The notes under the pieces were generated by a model. That model was not told the DNA's origin. It saw only the letters and a list, made by a program, of their open reading frames with translations, and ran no database searches. This document shows positions 53,690 to 63,004 of a stretch of 64,000 nucleotides of DNA, in pieces (within the stretch, counting starts at the first letter, position 1; the number at the start of each line of letters is the position of its first letter). Origin of the DNA: Salipaludibacillus agaradhaerens (GTDB lineage: Bacteria > Bacillota > Bacilli > Bacillales > Salisediminibacteriaceae); NCBI RefSeq assembly GCF_002019735.1, contig NZ_KV917378.1, forward strand, positions 1,452,869 through 1,516,868, read 5' to 3'. The position numbers and the translations under genes were made by a program.

Positions 53690-56596
53690 TCAATCTAGTA
53701 ACAAAACAGAAGGAATGTGATTATTTTGTGCTCTTAATAGTGTGTATAATTGACCCGTTCTACCAAGCATAAAACCAACACTTGAAAAATCATTTTTCAC
53801 ACCATTGTTCCAACCATTTGTAATCATATCCTCACGATAATGAGTTAACCATTTGTTAATCGTTTGTTCAATTTCTTCTTTCCTCTCTGCTAAGAAGGGA
53901 TCGTCTTTTATCGCAAGTAAACTATCAAGGTTGCCTAACGTGCCATGACATAAGGAATTTCCTTGTGTATGATCGTCACCGTATTTTAAAGTGGTGGATA
54001 ACGCGTCATTAATATAATTTACCGAGCACATCGTCCCCATATTTTGCTTAATTTTCAACCTTCCTAGTAAAATCCCTGTAGCACCATGACACCAAAAAGG
54101 GGAAGAAAAAGTCATGTTATTTTGTCGGTTATCTTTCCAATCACGTTTATCATGATCGAAGAATTTATCTTCATAACGTAAAGCTTTTGTAATAACATTT
54201 GCTATGTCTTTTTTTGTTTCAGTTGATGCGATCAGCGAGAATTCTGACAGAGCATAACATATACCTGTTAAGCCATGAGAAAAACCTGTTAATACAGTAT
54301 CTTTAAAAGAATCTGCTTCCCAATATAACTGATTATTCTCTCCCTTAACTTTGGAAAGAAGCGAACGATAAACGAGAGACGCAGTCTTCTTTAGCAAAGG
54401 TAACTTATGATTTTTGTAAAGCAGGCTAAGTAGTTTGAGGATACCTGCTAATCCACCGATAAAATCAGTTGCATGGATATTATCAAGGTTCTTAGTTAGC
54501 TGGAAACAAAACTTTTCATACTGTTTGGTGACATTTTCCGTCGTTAATATATTTAATTCTCTAAGCTTTTCGATATAATAGATATACGATCCTAAGCCAT
54601 AATAAGCTGAAAAGCTATCTTTCACCGTGCTATTTTCTAGTATGTTGACTACTGAATGATGTATATGTTGTAGTTTTTCATCCGAAATTATTGCTCCTGG
54701 TGCATGATAATGAGTATACGTAGCTAAGTATAATACAATACCAGCGAGTCCATCATATAATCCGAAACTTAGAGGCCCAGCCACCATCTGTCCGGATGGA
54801 CTTATAGATAACGACATCCACTGAACGCCATCTCCATATTCTAAGCGTTCGTTAAAAATAGTTGTCGTCTCTTTTTGTAGTAAATCATCTATACCTTTTA
54901 TTTCCAATCCCACCCTATACACTTCCTCCGTATTAGAAACCTCATGTGTATCACAATTAGCCAAACTAGCTGACAATGACATATTAATTAATTTCACTTG
55001 AAAATCAAGGTCTTCAGTAGACAAGTTTGCCATTCGACTTTCTACTTCTTGTTTCGGACTATTTTTAACGATTTGACAGTTAACGACCTCATCTTGACTA
55101 TTGTACAACTTCGTTTCATTAAAATTTGCATAAAAATATGGGACATCTCCTTTATAAAGATCACACTTTTCATATGGCACGATGGTACGAAATGATTGAA
55201 AATCTTCATAGGAGTCATTAAAAAAAGACAATACTCGTTCTCTTTCTGAAAACTCCCCTAAATACTTTGGGTGAAGTAATGACTTTAAGAAACTCGTATA
55301 TATATAAGTGGGTCTCGTGACGATCCGGACAGGAAAGTCTGGGAACTGATTAATGATTTTGCTAATAGAAAGATAGTTTTCCCTAAAAAAGGCATATACA
55401 TGTTCAAATCCTTTAATAAATTCCTTTTCATATCCAAAAATCTCAATAATCTCATTTTGATAGACTGGTAAGTTGTCTCCCCTTGTCATCAATGTAGGCA
55501 CCTTTTGAAGGGCCAGATGATCCGTTCCCTTATACATCACTTGTTCCTCGTCATACGACTGATTCTCTACATTCGAAAGCGCATATAAGTGCATTATTTT
55601 CGTCTCTTCCGGATATGTCGTATGATTTAAAAAAAGTGATTTATAAACTGTCCGATTCAGGTTATCTAGAAATTGTTTTGGTTTTTCTATCTCATCAACG
55701 CCGTTAAAATACAAGTTCGGTTGAAATAACGTTTCAAGATCTATTAATACCGGTTTTGATCCATGTGCCATTATATTTTCATAATGAAAATCAGAGCCTT
55801 GAAACATATAAATAAATCCTAGATGCATGCCTAATTCTTTATAGAAAACCTCTGCCTCTTGTTTTTCTTTCAAAGGTAATGGTTCTATATATTCCTGCCA
55901 ACCGTAATCACCTCTATCACATGTTCTCATTGTTTTTAAATTGGTTTGACACGTTTCATTAAAAAAAATAATAATGTCTTCGTATAAGCAGTCGACGGTT
56001 AGGGATCTTGGTTTATATACGAGTGTATTTTCTTCACATTCGAGGATAGCTACTGAATTTCCATCTCGATGTGTATCACCCATATCAATGGATGCCTTTA
56101 ATAGATCACCTAATGTTATCCTCAGTTTTTTTTCTATATATGTATGGTCATTTTGATAGCGTTGAATGATTTTTATATGATTATGGAGAAAATTATCTTC
56201 AATAGAAGTGATCATTTCAACTAATACAGGGTATTTCTCTAAGATGGCCTCAATATTATTAGGGTCACCCAACAAATTGTTAAACGCTTTATAATATTTC
56301 GTATCATCGGACGGATCATACTTCTCAAATGTATTATGAAATTCGTAAATAACCATTTTAGACATGACATTAACTATTTTTCGTTTATAATTGACTAGTA
56401 ATGATGCAAGCAGAGATTCTTTTTGAACCTTATCATCTGGAAGCCTGTTTATTGCTTCAGTGACGCGTTTTTCAAAGGTTGAAACAAAGTATGAGAAAAA
56501 AGGAATAAAAAAGTCATCTTTATTAAATACGTTATTAAACTCTGTGATACTTTCTTTTACTATTTGATAGCTTGCCTCTTCTACATATCTATCCAC
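53690..56596 (-). CDS. lanM2: Class II lanthipeptide synthetase LanM, partner of the beta precursor
   Basis: Bifunctional enzyme that dehydrates Ser/Thr by phosphorylation and elimination and then forms lanthionine rings. In 968 residues the N-terminal dehydratase has MGDTHRDGNSVAILE, LVYKPRSLTVDCLYED, GSDFHYENIMAHG and VLIDLETLF. The C-terminal LanC-like cyclase has TGFSHGLTG and the zinc ligands Cys836 (FWCHG) and Cys883-His884 (SLCHG), so both activities look intact. It uses a GTG start behind AAGGAGGGG, 94 bases after the beta precursor gene. That adjacency suggests it processes that peptide. Confidence 0.95.
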   Translation of the reverse strand: MDRYVEEASYQIVKESITEFNNVFNKDDFFIPFFSYFVSTFEKRVTEAINRLPDDKVQKESLLASLLVNYKRKIVNVMSKMVIYEFHNTFEKYDPSDDTKYYKAFNNLLGDPNNIEAILEKYPVLVEMITSIEDNFLHNHIKIIQRYQNDHTYIEKKLRITLGDLLKASIDMGDTHRDGNSVAILECEENTLVYKPRSLTVDCLYEDIIIFFNETCQTNLKTMRTCDRGDYGWQEYIEPLPLKEKQEAEVFYKELGMHLGFIYMFQGSDFHYENIMAHGSKPVLIDLETLFQPNLYFNGVDEIEKPKQFLDNLNRTVYKSLFLNHTTYPEETKIMHLYALSNVENQSYDEEQVMYKGTDHLALQKVPTLMTRGDNLPVYQNEIIEIFGYEKEFIKGFEHVYAFFRENYLSISKIINQFPDFPVRIVTRPTYIYTSFLKSLLHPKYLGEFSERERVLSFFNDSYEDFQSFRTIVPYEKCDLYKGDVPYFYANFNETKLYNSQDEVVNCQIVKNSPKQEVESRMANLSTEDLDFQVKLINMSLSASLANCDTHEVSNTEEVYRVGLEIKGIDDLLQKETTTIFNERLEYGDGVQWMSLSISPSGQMVAGPLSFGLYDGLAGIVLYLATYTHYHAPGAIISDEKLQHIHHSVVNILENSTVKDSFSAYYGLGSYIYYIEKLRELNILTTENVTKQYEKFCFQLTKNLDNIHATDFIGGLAGILKLLSLLYKNHKLPLLKKTASLVYRSLLSKVKGENNQLYWEADSFKDTVLTGFSHGLTGICYALSEFSLIASTETKKDIANVITKALRYEDKFFDHDKRDWKDNRQNNMTFSSPFWCHGATGILLGRLKIKQNMGTMCSVNYINDALSTTLKYGDDHTQGNSLCHGTLGNLDSLLAIKDDPFLAERKEEIEQTINKWLTHYREDMITNGWNNGVKNDFSSVGFMLGRTGQLYTLLRAQNNHIPSVLLLD

Positions 56597-56642
56597 GTGA
56601 GATGTCCCCTCCTTCTTTCAATAGTACAGCCTTTTAAATGGT

Positions 56643-56672
56643 TATCGGGTGTGATAAGCATCACACCCGATA
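56643..56672 (-). terminator. Attenuator-like hairpin between lanA2 and lanM2
   Basis: TATCGGGTGTGAT pairs perfectly with ATCACACCCGATA over a four-base loop, 18 bases after the lanA2 stop. With no T tract it probably limits read-through or protects the precursor mRNA, a usual device giving more peptide than enzyme. Confidence 0.7.
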
Positions 56673-56690
56673 TTCATTAAGTATCTAAAA

Positions 56691-56858
56691 TTAGCCATTA
56701 CACGGTTTTACTACTGAAGCGCATTGTGTTGTTGGACAAGCAGCAGCTGAAATCGGGATTGTGATTGTCCACGTTGCAGGTTGGTTATCATTAGATCCAC
56801 CAGCAAGGTTCTTAAGCTCTGTTTCAGAAATTTCTTCAATTCCGTTAACTCTTTTCAT
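56691..56858 (-). CDS. lanA2: Two-peptide lantibiotic beta precursor
   Basis: A 55-residue precursor. The leader ends ISETELKNLAGG (residue 21), a LanT-type double-glycine site. The 34-residue core starts SNDNQPATWTITIP and then ISAAACPTTQCASVVKPCNG. CPTTQC matches the beta-peptide hallmark CPTTKC of haloduracin and lichenicidin. Three Cys (core 20, 25, 32) could pair with Ser16, Thr22/23 and Ser27. The usual N-terminal Cys (WPC or WTC) is replaced by Ile, so one ring is missing. The start is set at 56858 because the earlier ATG codes through the GGAGGTGA ribosome site. Confidence 0.92.
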   Translation of the reverse strand: MKRVNGIEEISETELKNLAGGSNDNQPATWTITIPISAAACPTTQCASVVKPCNG

Positions 56859-56879
56859 GTTCTCACCTCCTTTCAATAA

Positions 56880-56989
56880 AACGAACCTTCAATCAGGATA
56901 TTAGCGGCCGTTATCTCTCTCCTAAATAGATTTAACTCTTCTTTCTATTTTGAGTCGGCCGTTATACAAACGGTTATCTGTGATATAGG
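56880..56989 (+). repeat. Family A repeat, partial copy 8, inside the lantibiotic cluster
   Basis: ACGAACCTTCAATCAGGATA, TTAGCGGCCGTTATCTCTC, CCTAAATAGA...TCTATT, GGCCGTTATACAAACGG and TTATCTGTGATATA. The first hairpin is deleted. It fills the lanT-lanA2 gap and abuts the lanT stop codon. Confidence 0.7.
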
Positions 56990-59119
56990 TTATACTAATT
57001 GTTTTTTATCTCTCGACTTTAATTGAATTAACATGCCATTGTTTAATTCATAAATGGATTCATACTCGCTTATTGAATCTGTACGATGGGTGATAGAAAC
57101 CACGGTCATATCTCTTTTATATAAGTTAAACAATATTTCTTTCTCCGTCGCCTTATCGAGGTTGCTTGTCCCCTCATCAATGAGAAGAATTTTTGGATCT
57201 TTGGCTAGAACTCTCGCAATAGCAATTCTTTGTCTTTGTCCCCCAGACAGGCTGACGCCATTTTCTCCTATTACCGTGTGATAGCCCATTGGAAGACGTT
57301 CAATATCGTCATGAATACATGCATCCTTTGCCGCTTGTATTGCAGCATCATCAGAAACTAAATCGTTGAAATACTTAATGTTATTCATAATGGTTTCATT
57401 AAAAAGACTCACATCTTGTACAATAAACCCAATATTTTCCCTTATTTTCATTAAATTAATATCCTTGATGTTATGAGGACCGAAGTATATCGAGCCTTTT
57501 GTAGCTGGATAAAGACCTGCAATCAGTTTGAATAGCGTTGATTTTCCACTTCCAGTTTTACCGATGAGCGTTATCTTCTCTTTTGGATGAATGACTAAAC
57601 TAATATTTGAAAGAATATCTTCTCCATTGTCATAGCTAAAATGTACGTGCTCGAACGTAATATCATCCGTAGCAGGATTAAAGGTTGCATGACTTTCAAC
57701 GTTATTTTGTTCATCTTCTTCTTGAAGAACATATTCCACTCGATCGACCATTTCTTCAACCATCTTGACAGATTCTAAACTACCAATAATCGAACCTAAT
57801 GGTGCCATAAATCTTCCCGCAATTGTGGCAAAAGCAACTATGGTACCAATCGTGAGCCCGTTTTGCATGCCAATCGCTATACCGATAATTAAAACAAATA
57901 ATGGTAATGATAAATTAATAGAATTCGAAACTCCTCCAAGTAAAGCCGAAGTATTCATCCTTTTTGAAAAATGACCGATCTGATCATTGAATAATTGATT
58001 CATTCTCATTTCGATCGATTTTGTATCTCCTACGGTTTTGATAAATGTCATAGATCTCAATATTTCAACGAGTTGACTTTGAAAATTGGCTTGGCTGTTT
58101 ACTTCTTGTTTTGTGAACATTTCAATTCTCGGCAATAAAAATGTGGTGAAAAACACTTGTAATCCAGCGCCTATAAATACTAGCAATGATAATGTTGGAG
58201 AATAATAGAGCATAACTCCGCAAAAAACAATTAATAAGCTGATATCTAAAATAAGTGTTGAAGCTAATCTTGAAATTATTTCTCTTATAACTGCTATATT
58301 ATTAATCCTTGTGGCAATATCACCTGAAGAATTTACTTCGAAGAAATTCATAGGCAAAGAAAATATTTTTTTAATAAATTGATTCGTTAATCCTTTGTTA
58401 ATACAAACTTGAAGCTTGATTATCCAATACATTCTGAGAATTGATAGACCAAAAAATAGGATGGTCACGCATACTCCTAATATGGCTAACAAGTCCAAGC
58501 GTATAGCGGTTTGTTTATTGTCCATAAAAGCGTCAATCACATATTGCGTGAGAAAAGGTGTAATTAAATTGAGAAATTGAAAAACAAATGAAAGGAGAAT
58601 AATGTAAACGAGCATTTTCTTTTCTTGAAGTAAATATTTCCTAATTTTATTAACTAAGGAAACACCTTTTAACTTAGTATGAGAGCGTGCTGCGTCTTTC
58701 TTTGTAAGTTTAATCGCAACTCCGCTATAATCTCGTTCAAATTCTTCTGCTAAAATCGTTTTTCTACCTGCGGCCGGATCAATGATAGTAATAGTATTAT
58801 CTTTAATTTTTTCAATAATGACGAAATGGTTGTTTTTCCAGTGAACAATCATCGGACATTTAAGTGCATTTTCCGCTATTTTTTCCGTTAAATTTAGGGC
58901 TTTAAAAGCCTTTAAATCGTAACCATGCGTCTTCGCCAAAGTTTTTAGATAAAGTAAATCAGTGCCTTCACGTCCTATCTGCTTCCTATCTTGTTTTAAC
59001 TTTCTTGGATCAACACGGTAACCTTCTTCCCAACTCATGATCATCGCAAAGCATATGATGCCACAATCATAATTGCTTTTTTGAAGAATCACTGGTATTT
59101 TCTTTTTTAACAATTTCAT
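56990..59119 (-). CDS. lanT: Lantibiotic exporter/peptidase LanT
   Basis: Cleaves double-glycine leaders and exports the peptides. The 709-residue protein has an N-terminal C39 peptidase domain (catalytic Cys near residue 19 in QKSNYDCGIICFAM, His in VHWKNNHFVII, Asp in IIDPAAG), six membrane helices (about 165-450), and an ATPase with Walker A GKTGSGKST, signature LSGGQRQRIAIAR, Walker B ILLIDEGTSNLD and ITHRTDS. The start is set at the ATG at 59119, eight bases from AAAGGG; the GTG at 59128 overlaps that site. It lies 16 bases after lanM1. As the only such gene it must serve both precursors. Confidence 0.94.
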   Translation of the reverse strand: MKLLKKKIPVILQKSNYDCGIICFAMIMSWEEGYRVDPRKLKQDRKQIGREGTDLLYLKTLAKTHGYDLKAFKALNLTEKIAENALKCPMIVHWKNNHFVIIEKIKDNTITIIDPAAGRKTILAEEFERDYSGVAIKLTKKDAARSHTKLKGVSLVNKIRKYLLQEKKMLVYIILLSFVFQFLNLITPFLTQYVIDAFMDNKQTAIRLDLLAILGVCVTILFFGLSILRMYWIIKLQVCINKGLTNQFIKKIFSLPMNFFEVNSSGDIATRINNIAVIREIISRLASTLILDISLLIVFCGVMLYYSPTLSLLVFIGAGLQVFFTTFLLPRIEMFTKQEVNSQANFQSQLVEILRSMTFIKTVGDTKSIEMRMNQLFNDQIGHFSKRMNTSALLGGVSNSINLSLPLFVLIIGIAIGMQNGLTIGTIVAFATIAGRFMAPLGSIIGSLESVKMVEEMVDRVEYVLQEEDEQNNVESHATFNPATDDITFEHVHFSYDNGEDILSNISLVIHPKEKITLIGKTGSGKSTLFKLIAGLYPATKGSIYFGPHNIKDINLMKIRENIGFIVQDVSLFNETIMNNIKYFNDLVSDDAAIQAAKDACIHDDIERLPMGYHTVIGENGVSLSGGQRQRIAIARVLAKDPKILLIDEGTSNLDKATEKEILFNLYKRDMTVVSITHRTDSISEYESIYELNNGMLIQLKSRDKKQLV

Positions 59120-59135
59120 AATATGCACCCTTTGG

Positions 59136-62100
59136 CTACTCTATTTTATCGAGTTTCAAACTCAGAATATTCGGAACTCGTTCATCACATGCAAAGAGCG
59201 CTCCATAGATAATCCCAGCCATTCCTACCATTAAATTCGGGGTTTCTACTTCCCTTCCAACGCCACATTTATAGCCTTTCTCTTCACCAATTTGTAAGCT
59301 TTCCAACATTAAATTTTGGGCCATTTCGACCACATCAGGCTGGTTTGTTTCCCGCCCATAGGCAATTAATATTGCGGCATTTCCTATATCTCCGTGACAT
59401 AAACTATGTTCTCGCCCAAAACCATCATAGAATATATTATCCCTCGCCATATTCATATCAATTTCAGCTTGCTGGGATATTTTCTTCTCATGAGAAACGG
59501 CGAGACCTAACCGACTCAATAAAATACCTGGAGAGCCATGGCACCAAGCAGAAGTGGCTGCTTCTTCAATCGGTTTCCTTCGATCAATCCAGTTGTCTTG
59601 AACCATTTGATTATTCTCGTAATTCATCCCTTTCATAATCACTTCAGAAATGGTTTCATCCTTTAAGTAATTATTAAGCAATGAAAGCGAATATATGATG
59701 CCGGCATTTCCATGAGAGTAGCCAGTTAAAGGCTGTTCCGCTACACCAACCCATGAGATCTCATTCTGATTAATGTCTACTGCATTGTTCATAATATGTT
59801 CGCAGCATTGCGCTGCCGTTTTTAAAAATACATCGTTTCTCGTCCACTCATAACAACTTATTAAAACTGTTATTGCGCCAGCTGCCCCTCCGATAATGTC
59901 GAATTCTTTATCCTGTTCAATTAGTATTGTAATCTTATCTGTTAACTCCAATGAAAGTTCTTTATATTTCTTTTCTTTCGTTGCAATGTAAAAGTTCATC
60001 AACATATATATGATAGAGGAGACTCCAGAAAAAGCACCAACGGAGATATGTGTTTTTCTTTCCTCTGATAGCTCTAAATCTTTAAATCTAACACTTATAT
60101 CCTCTACAATGTCTATTGCTATATCTAAGTACTTTTGCTTTTTAGTCACAATCCATAATGACAGATACGTCATCGCCATGCCCGACAACCCGTCATACAT
60201 TGTGTCCCCCATCGGAACGAGATTCCATTGAATTTCCTCTACACCTACAGGGGTTGAATTTAGCCAGGAATAGTTAGGCTTACCATTATTAGTCCCTTTA
60301 AAAGATTGTGAGTAGATATGCTCTGCTATCTCCTCAGCCTTTTTAATAAAATACTGCTGGGAATGAAATGGCTTCTTGTAGTCCTCAGGATTTTTTGTAA
60401 CAAATTTCTTTAATTCTCTCTGTCTGTCATCTCCTGATGCCAGCATCGATAAATCAATGACTTCTAGTTGAAAATCTAACTCTTCTTTGCTTAATCCATT
60501 TATTTTCTTCCGCACAAGCTCAAATGGGGAATGTGTGAAATAGTCTGCTATGACTTTGTTTCTCGACGTGAACAAGTCTTTAGAATGAATAGGTAATTTA
60601 AAATAAGGAATATCATCATTTATCAAATCACTGTATTCATGTTTGGCTAAAGGAATATAATTCTCATTCACTTTTATTTCTTCCCAAATCTTTGCTAAGT
60701 AGACCTCACGATCAATCGCATTATGGAGAAAACGAGGGTGTAAACTTAACTCAAGAAAAGAAGCATATTTAACAGTTGGTTTTGGAATGAATCGTACAAA
60801 TACAGCGTCCGAAAAGTCGTTAATAACTTTTAAGATTTCCTCAGAATATGAAGAGATAGTTTCAAACACCTTAGCGAATCCATCTTTTATTTCACTAACA
60901 TAATCTTGTGCATAAACAAACTCACCATTCCATTTAGGATGATTGGATGAGGAGTCCATGCTGACATATTCTCTCTCAATTTTCATATCATCTTTGTTAG
61001 GATTTTTAATCTGCGGAAGCTTGATAAATGATTGCACTTTACCTTTTCGCCCTATTCCACTAATATCAACATTTTCCTTACCAAAGAAAAATGGAAGTAA
61101 CCCTAACGTCCTTACCGAAGAATTTAATTTTTTTTCAGCTTTCACATAGGCACTTTCTGTATCGGTCTTTAAATGTTCATATGGAATATGGAATAGAGAT
61201 TCTAAATCTACTAGTACTGGGAAACTACCATTGGCAATAATGTTTTCCGAGTGAAAATCTACGGCGTTCAGTGTATATAAAAGAGCTATCTGTCCACCCA
61301 TTCTCCGATAAAAGTTTTTGATATCTTGTTCATCTGAACATTCTTCATAATGGATAAATTCAACCCAACCGTATTCTTTTCTACTTATCACTTTAGGAGT
61401 AGAGATCTGGTATTGATCACCATCAACCTTTTCATTGAGCCAAACGACTATTTTTTCGTAAAGTAAATCGATATTTAAGTTGCGTGGTTTATATATCAAG
61501 ACGCTATTCTCTAAAATGACTTGGGCTACTTTCCTACCATCCGAATGCGCATCTCCCAATCCTACTTCTATCGTTTCAATTTGTTCAATTTCAGTTTGAT
61601 TAGAGAGTGTTGCGGAAATTTCCAATTTATCATGGTCGTATCTGGTTAGTAATTCAGTTATAAACTTTTTAAATTTTCTTATCTCATTGGCTATAATTCT
61701 TAAAAGACCTAGATAAAAATCAAAAAATGAATTTAAATACTCGGAATCGTTTAAAAGGATATGATTATAATAGCGATACTTCTCTTCTTTAGTATTCCCT
61801 TGTAATTTCCCATTTTCGCGATTTATATTTAAGTCCAATACAAGCGTTCTATAAGAAGTTTTTAAAATTTGCTTTTGAAACTGAGTAGAGACATCCTTTA
61901 AAAATTGACTTTCATCTTTTAAATTATGTTTGGCTGCTTGATAGCGATTTGAAACCGTTAATTTTTTTATAAAATAGGAGGTAATTTTTAAAGCAAATGT
62001 ATGAAATAAAATATCCTCCGAACGCTCTTTAGGATCTATTTCTTGATTGGCTATTTCTTGCTTTAAACGTTGATAAACGTTCAATTTAAATGTATATTTA

Positions 62101-62294
62101 TGTAAATCAGTGTTATAAAGGCGACGGACTCTCTCTAAAGAATTAATAGATAAAACATTATGTAAGCTTTCTGTGGCGAGTTGTGTATCACCTTTGTATA
62201 CAATGTCAATATTACGATCTAAGAGGCTTGCGTCTTGAGCCGCTCCGCTCTCCTTTTTCTCGCCGCATCTTAAGATTTTCAGCATATTATTCAT
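59136..62294 (-). CDS. lanM1: Class II lanthipeptide synthetase LanM, partner of the alpha precursor
   Basis: Second LanM, 1052 residues. The dehydratase half has VGLGDAHSDGRKVAQVILE, LIYKPRNLNIDLLYEKI, AVDFHSENIIANG and VLVDLESLF. The cyclase half has TGYSHGNAG (His861) and zinc ligands Cys918 (AWCHG) and Cys966-His967 (SLCHG). All expected catalytic residues are visible. It follows the alpha precursor gene across an attenuator hairpin and presumably modifies that peptide. AAAAGGAG precedes the ATG by 11 bases. The two LanMs are clearly diverged from each other, as in haloduracin HalM1/HalM2. Confidence 0.95.
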   Translation of the reverse strand: MNNMLKILRCGEKKESGAAQDASLLDRNIDIVYKGDTQLATESLHNVLSINSLERVRRLYNTDLHKYTFKLNVYQRLKQEIANQEIDPKERSEDILFHTFALKITSYFIKKLTVSNRYQAAKHNLKDESQFLKDVSTQFQKQILKTSYRTLVLDLNINRENGKLQGNTKEEKYRYYNHILLNDSEYLNSFFDFYLGLLRIIANEIRKFKKFITELLTRYDHDKLEISATLSNQTEIEQIETIEVGLGDAHSDGRKVAQVILENSVLIYKPRNLNIDLLYEKIVVWLNEKVDGDQYQISTPKVISRKEYGWVEFIHYEECSDEQDIKNFYRRMGGQIALLYTLNAVDFHSENIIANGSFPVLVDLESLFHIPYEHLKTDTESAYVKAEKKLNSSVRTLGLLPFFFGKENVDISGIGRKGKVQSFIKLPQIKNPNKDDMKIEREYVSMDSSSNHPKWNGEFVYAQDYVSEIKDGFAKVFETISSYSEEILKVINDFSDAVFVRFIPKPTVKYASFLELSLHPRFLHNAIDREVYLAKIWEEIKVNENYIPLAKHEYSDLINDDIPYFKLPIHSKDLFTSRNKVIADYFTHSPFELVRKKINGLSKEELDFQLEVIDLSMLASGDDRQRELKKFVTKNPEDYKKPFHSQQYFIKKAEEIAEHIYSQSFKGTNNGKPNYSWLNSTPVGVEEIQWNLVPMGDTMYDGLSGMAMTYLSLWIVTKKQKYLDIAIDIVEDISVRFKDLELSEERKTHISVGAFSGVSSIIYMLMNFYIATKEKKYKELSLELTDKITILIEQDKEFDIIGGAAGAITVLISCYEWTRNDVFLKTAAQCCEHIMNNAVDINQNEISWVGVAEQPLTGYSHGNAGIIYSLSLLNNYLKDETISEVIMKGMNYENNQMVQDNWIDRRKPIEEAATSAWCHGSPGILLSRLGLAVSHEKKISQQAEIDMNMARDNIFYDGFGREHSLCHGDIGNAAILIAYGRETNQPDVVEMAQNLMLESLQIGEEKGYKCGVGREVETPNLMVGMAGIIYGALFACDERVPNILSLKLDKIE

Positions 62295-62319
62295 AAATCT
62301 ATCAACTCCTTTTAATGAA

Positions 62320-62339
62320 GAAGGGGGAAGCCCCCTTCT
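62320..62339 (-). terminator. Attenuator hairpin between lanA1 and lanM1
   Basis: AGAAGGGGG pairs with CCCCCTTCT over a three-base loop, then TTCATT. It lies about 70 bases after the lanA1 stop and just before the lanM1 ribosome site, so most transcripts should end here while some continue into lanM1. Confidence 0.75.
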
Positions 62340-62408
62340 ATCGTCTTTTGCAATACTAGGTGGATCTTTTTTGCTATGATGTGTATGGAGCCTAAGTATG
62401 ATTTCTTA

Positions 62409-62582
62409 CTAGCACCAACATGTGTGAGTTGGGCAAATGCTGCATTCCCAAGTAATGGTACAATATTTCCCATCATTACCTTGGGAAATCCCTTGAACGT
62501 CAGCTCCTCCGCTAACAGAATTCAAAGAGATCTCTTCCATCTCTTCTGCTACATTTCCAGCAATAGCATATAGCTCTTCCAT
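62409..62582 (-). CDS. lanA1: Two-peptide lantibiotic alpha precursor (mersacidin-like)
   Basis: A 57-residue precursor. An acidic leader (MEELYAIAGNVAEEMEEISL) ends NSVSGG at residue 26. The 31-residue core is ADVQGISQGNDGKY then CTITWECSICPTHTCWC. CTITWEC matches the lipid II-binding CTxTxEC motif of mersacidin, haloduracin alpha and lichenicidin alpha. Five Cys (core 15, 21, 24, 29, 31) and six Ser/Thr could make up to five rings. The usual ending CMPSCN is replaced by SICPTHTCWC. The start is the ATG at 62582; an in-frame GTG overlaps GGAGGTG. Confidence 0.93.
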   Translation of the reverse strand: MEELYAIAGNVAEEMEEISLNSVSGGADVQGISQGNDGKYCTITWECSICPTHTCWC

Positions 62583-62662
62583 CTTTATCACCTCCTTTAA
62601 TTATTTAAAAACTTTACTATTTTCTGTTAATTCAACTTTAATAGATTTATAGAGTTGTGTCA

Positions 62663-62722
62663 GCGAAAATATTGCTTCGCCTATACGCATTTATAAACTG
62701 GTTTACCGAAGCATATTTTGCG
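62663..62722 (-). promoter_or_regulatory. Inverted repeat and promoter upstream of lanA1
   Basis: On the minus strand CGCAAAATATGCTTCGG and GCGAAGCAATATTTTCGC form an imperfect inverted repeat with a 25-base spacer. Just downstream, TATAAA (62646-62651) could be the -10, with a poor -35 (CAATAT, 62669-62674) inside the proximal arm. A weak -35 overlapped by a repeat suits an activator such as the ComA-like regulator encoded upstream. Not a canonical ComA box. Confidence 0.5.
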
Positions 62723-62830
62723 TCCTTTCACTAAATTAACCTTTTCACGTTAATTACTGAATGTTGATTAGCTGCATCTGAAATAAAAACGTGCCCCACC
62801 TACCTCTCCCTCGATTATTTGATGAACGAC

Positions 62831-62881
62831 AAAAAATAACAGCAAGATACCGCAGAAACACGACATCTCGCTGCTGTTATA
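62831..62881 (-). terminator. Terminator of the response regulator gene
   Basis: ATAACAGCAGCGAGAT pairs with ATCTTGCTGTTAT, then TTTTTTG on the minus strand. It separates the regulator transcript from lanA1. Confidence 0.85.
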
Positions 62882-63004
62882 TTAACCATTGTATACACTA
62901 GATACGCTAAAAAATCGTTCACTCTCCTCAAAGGTAAATTCATCGTTCCAATGATTTTACTTGATTAAACGTTACTTAATACCTTTTTTAAATTACATGG
63001 CAGA

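Noticed and set aside
62409..62591. Longer alpha precursor starting at the GTG (62591)
   Set aside because: That GTG is part of the GGAGGTG ribosome binding site; the ATG at 62582 is properly spaced.
62663..62722. Canonical ComA box before lanA1
   Set aside because: The repeat arms (GCTTCGG/GCGAAGC) do not match TTGCGG-N4-CCGCAA, so I call it only an inverted repeat.
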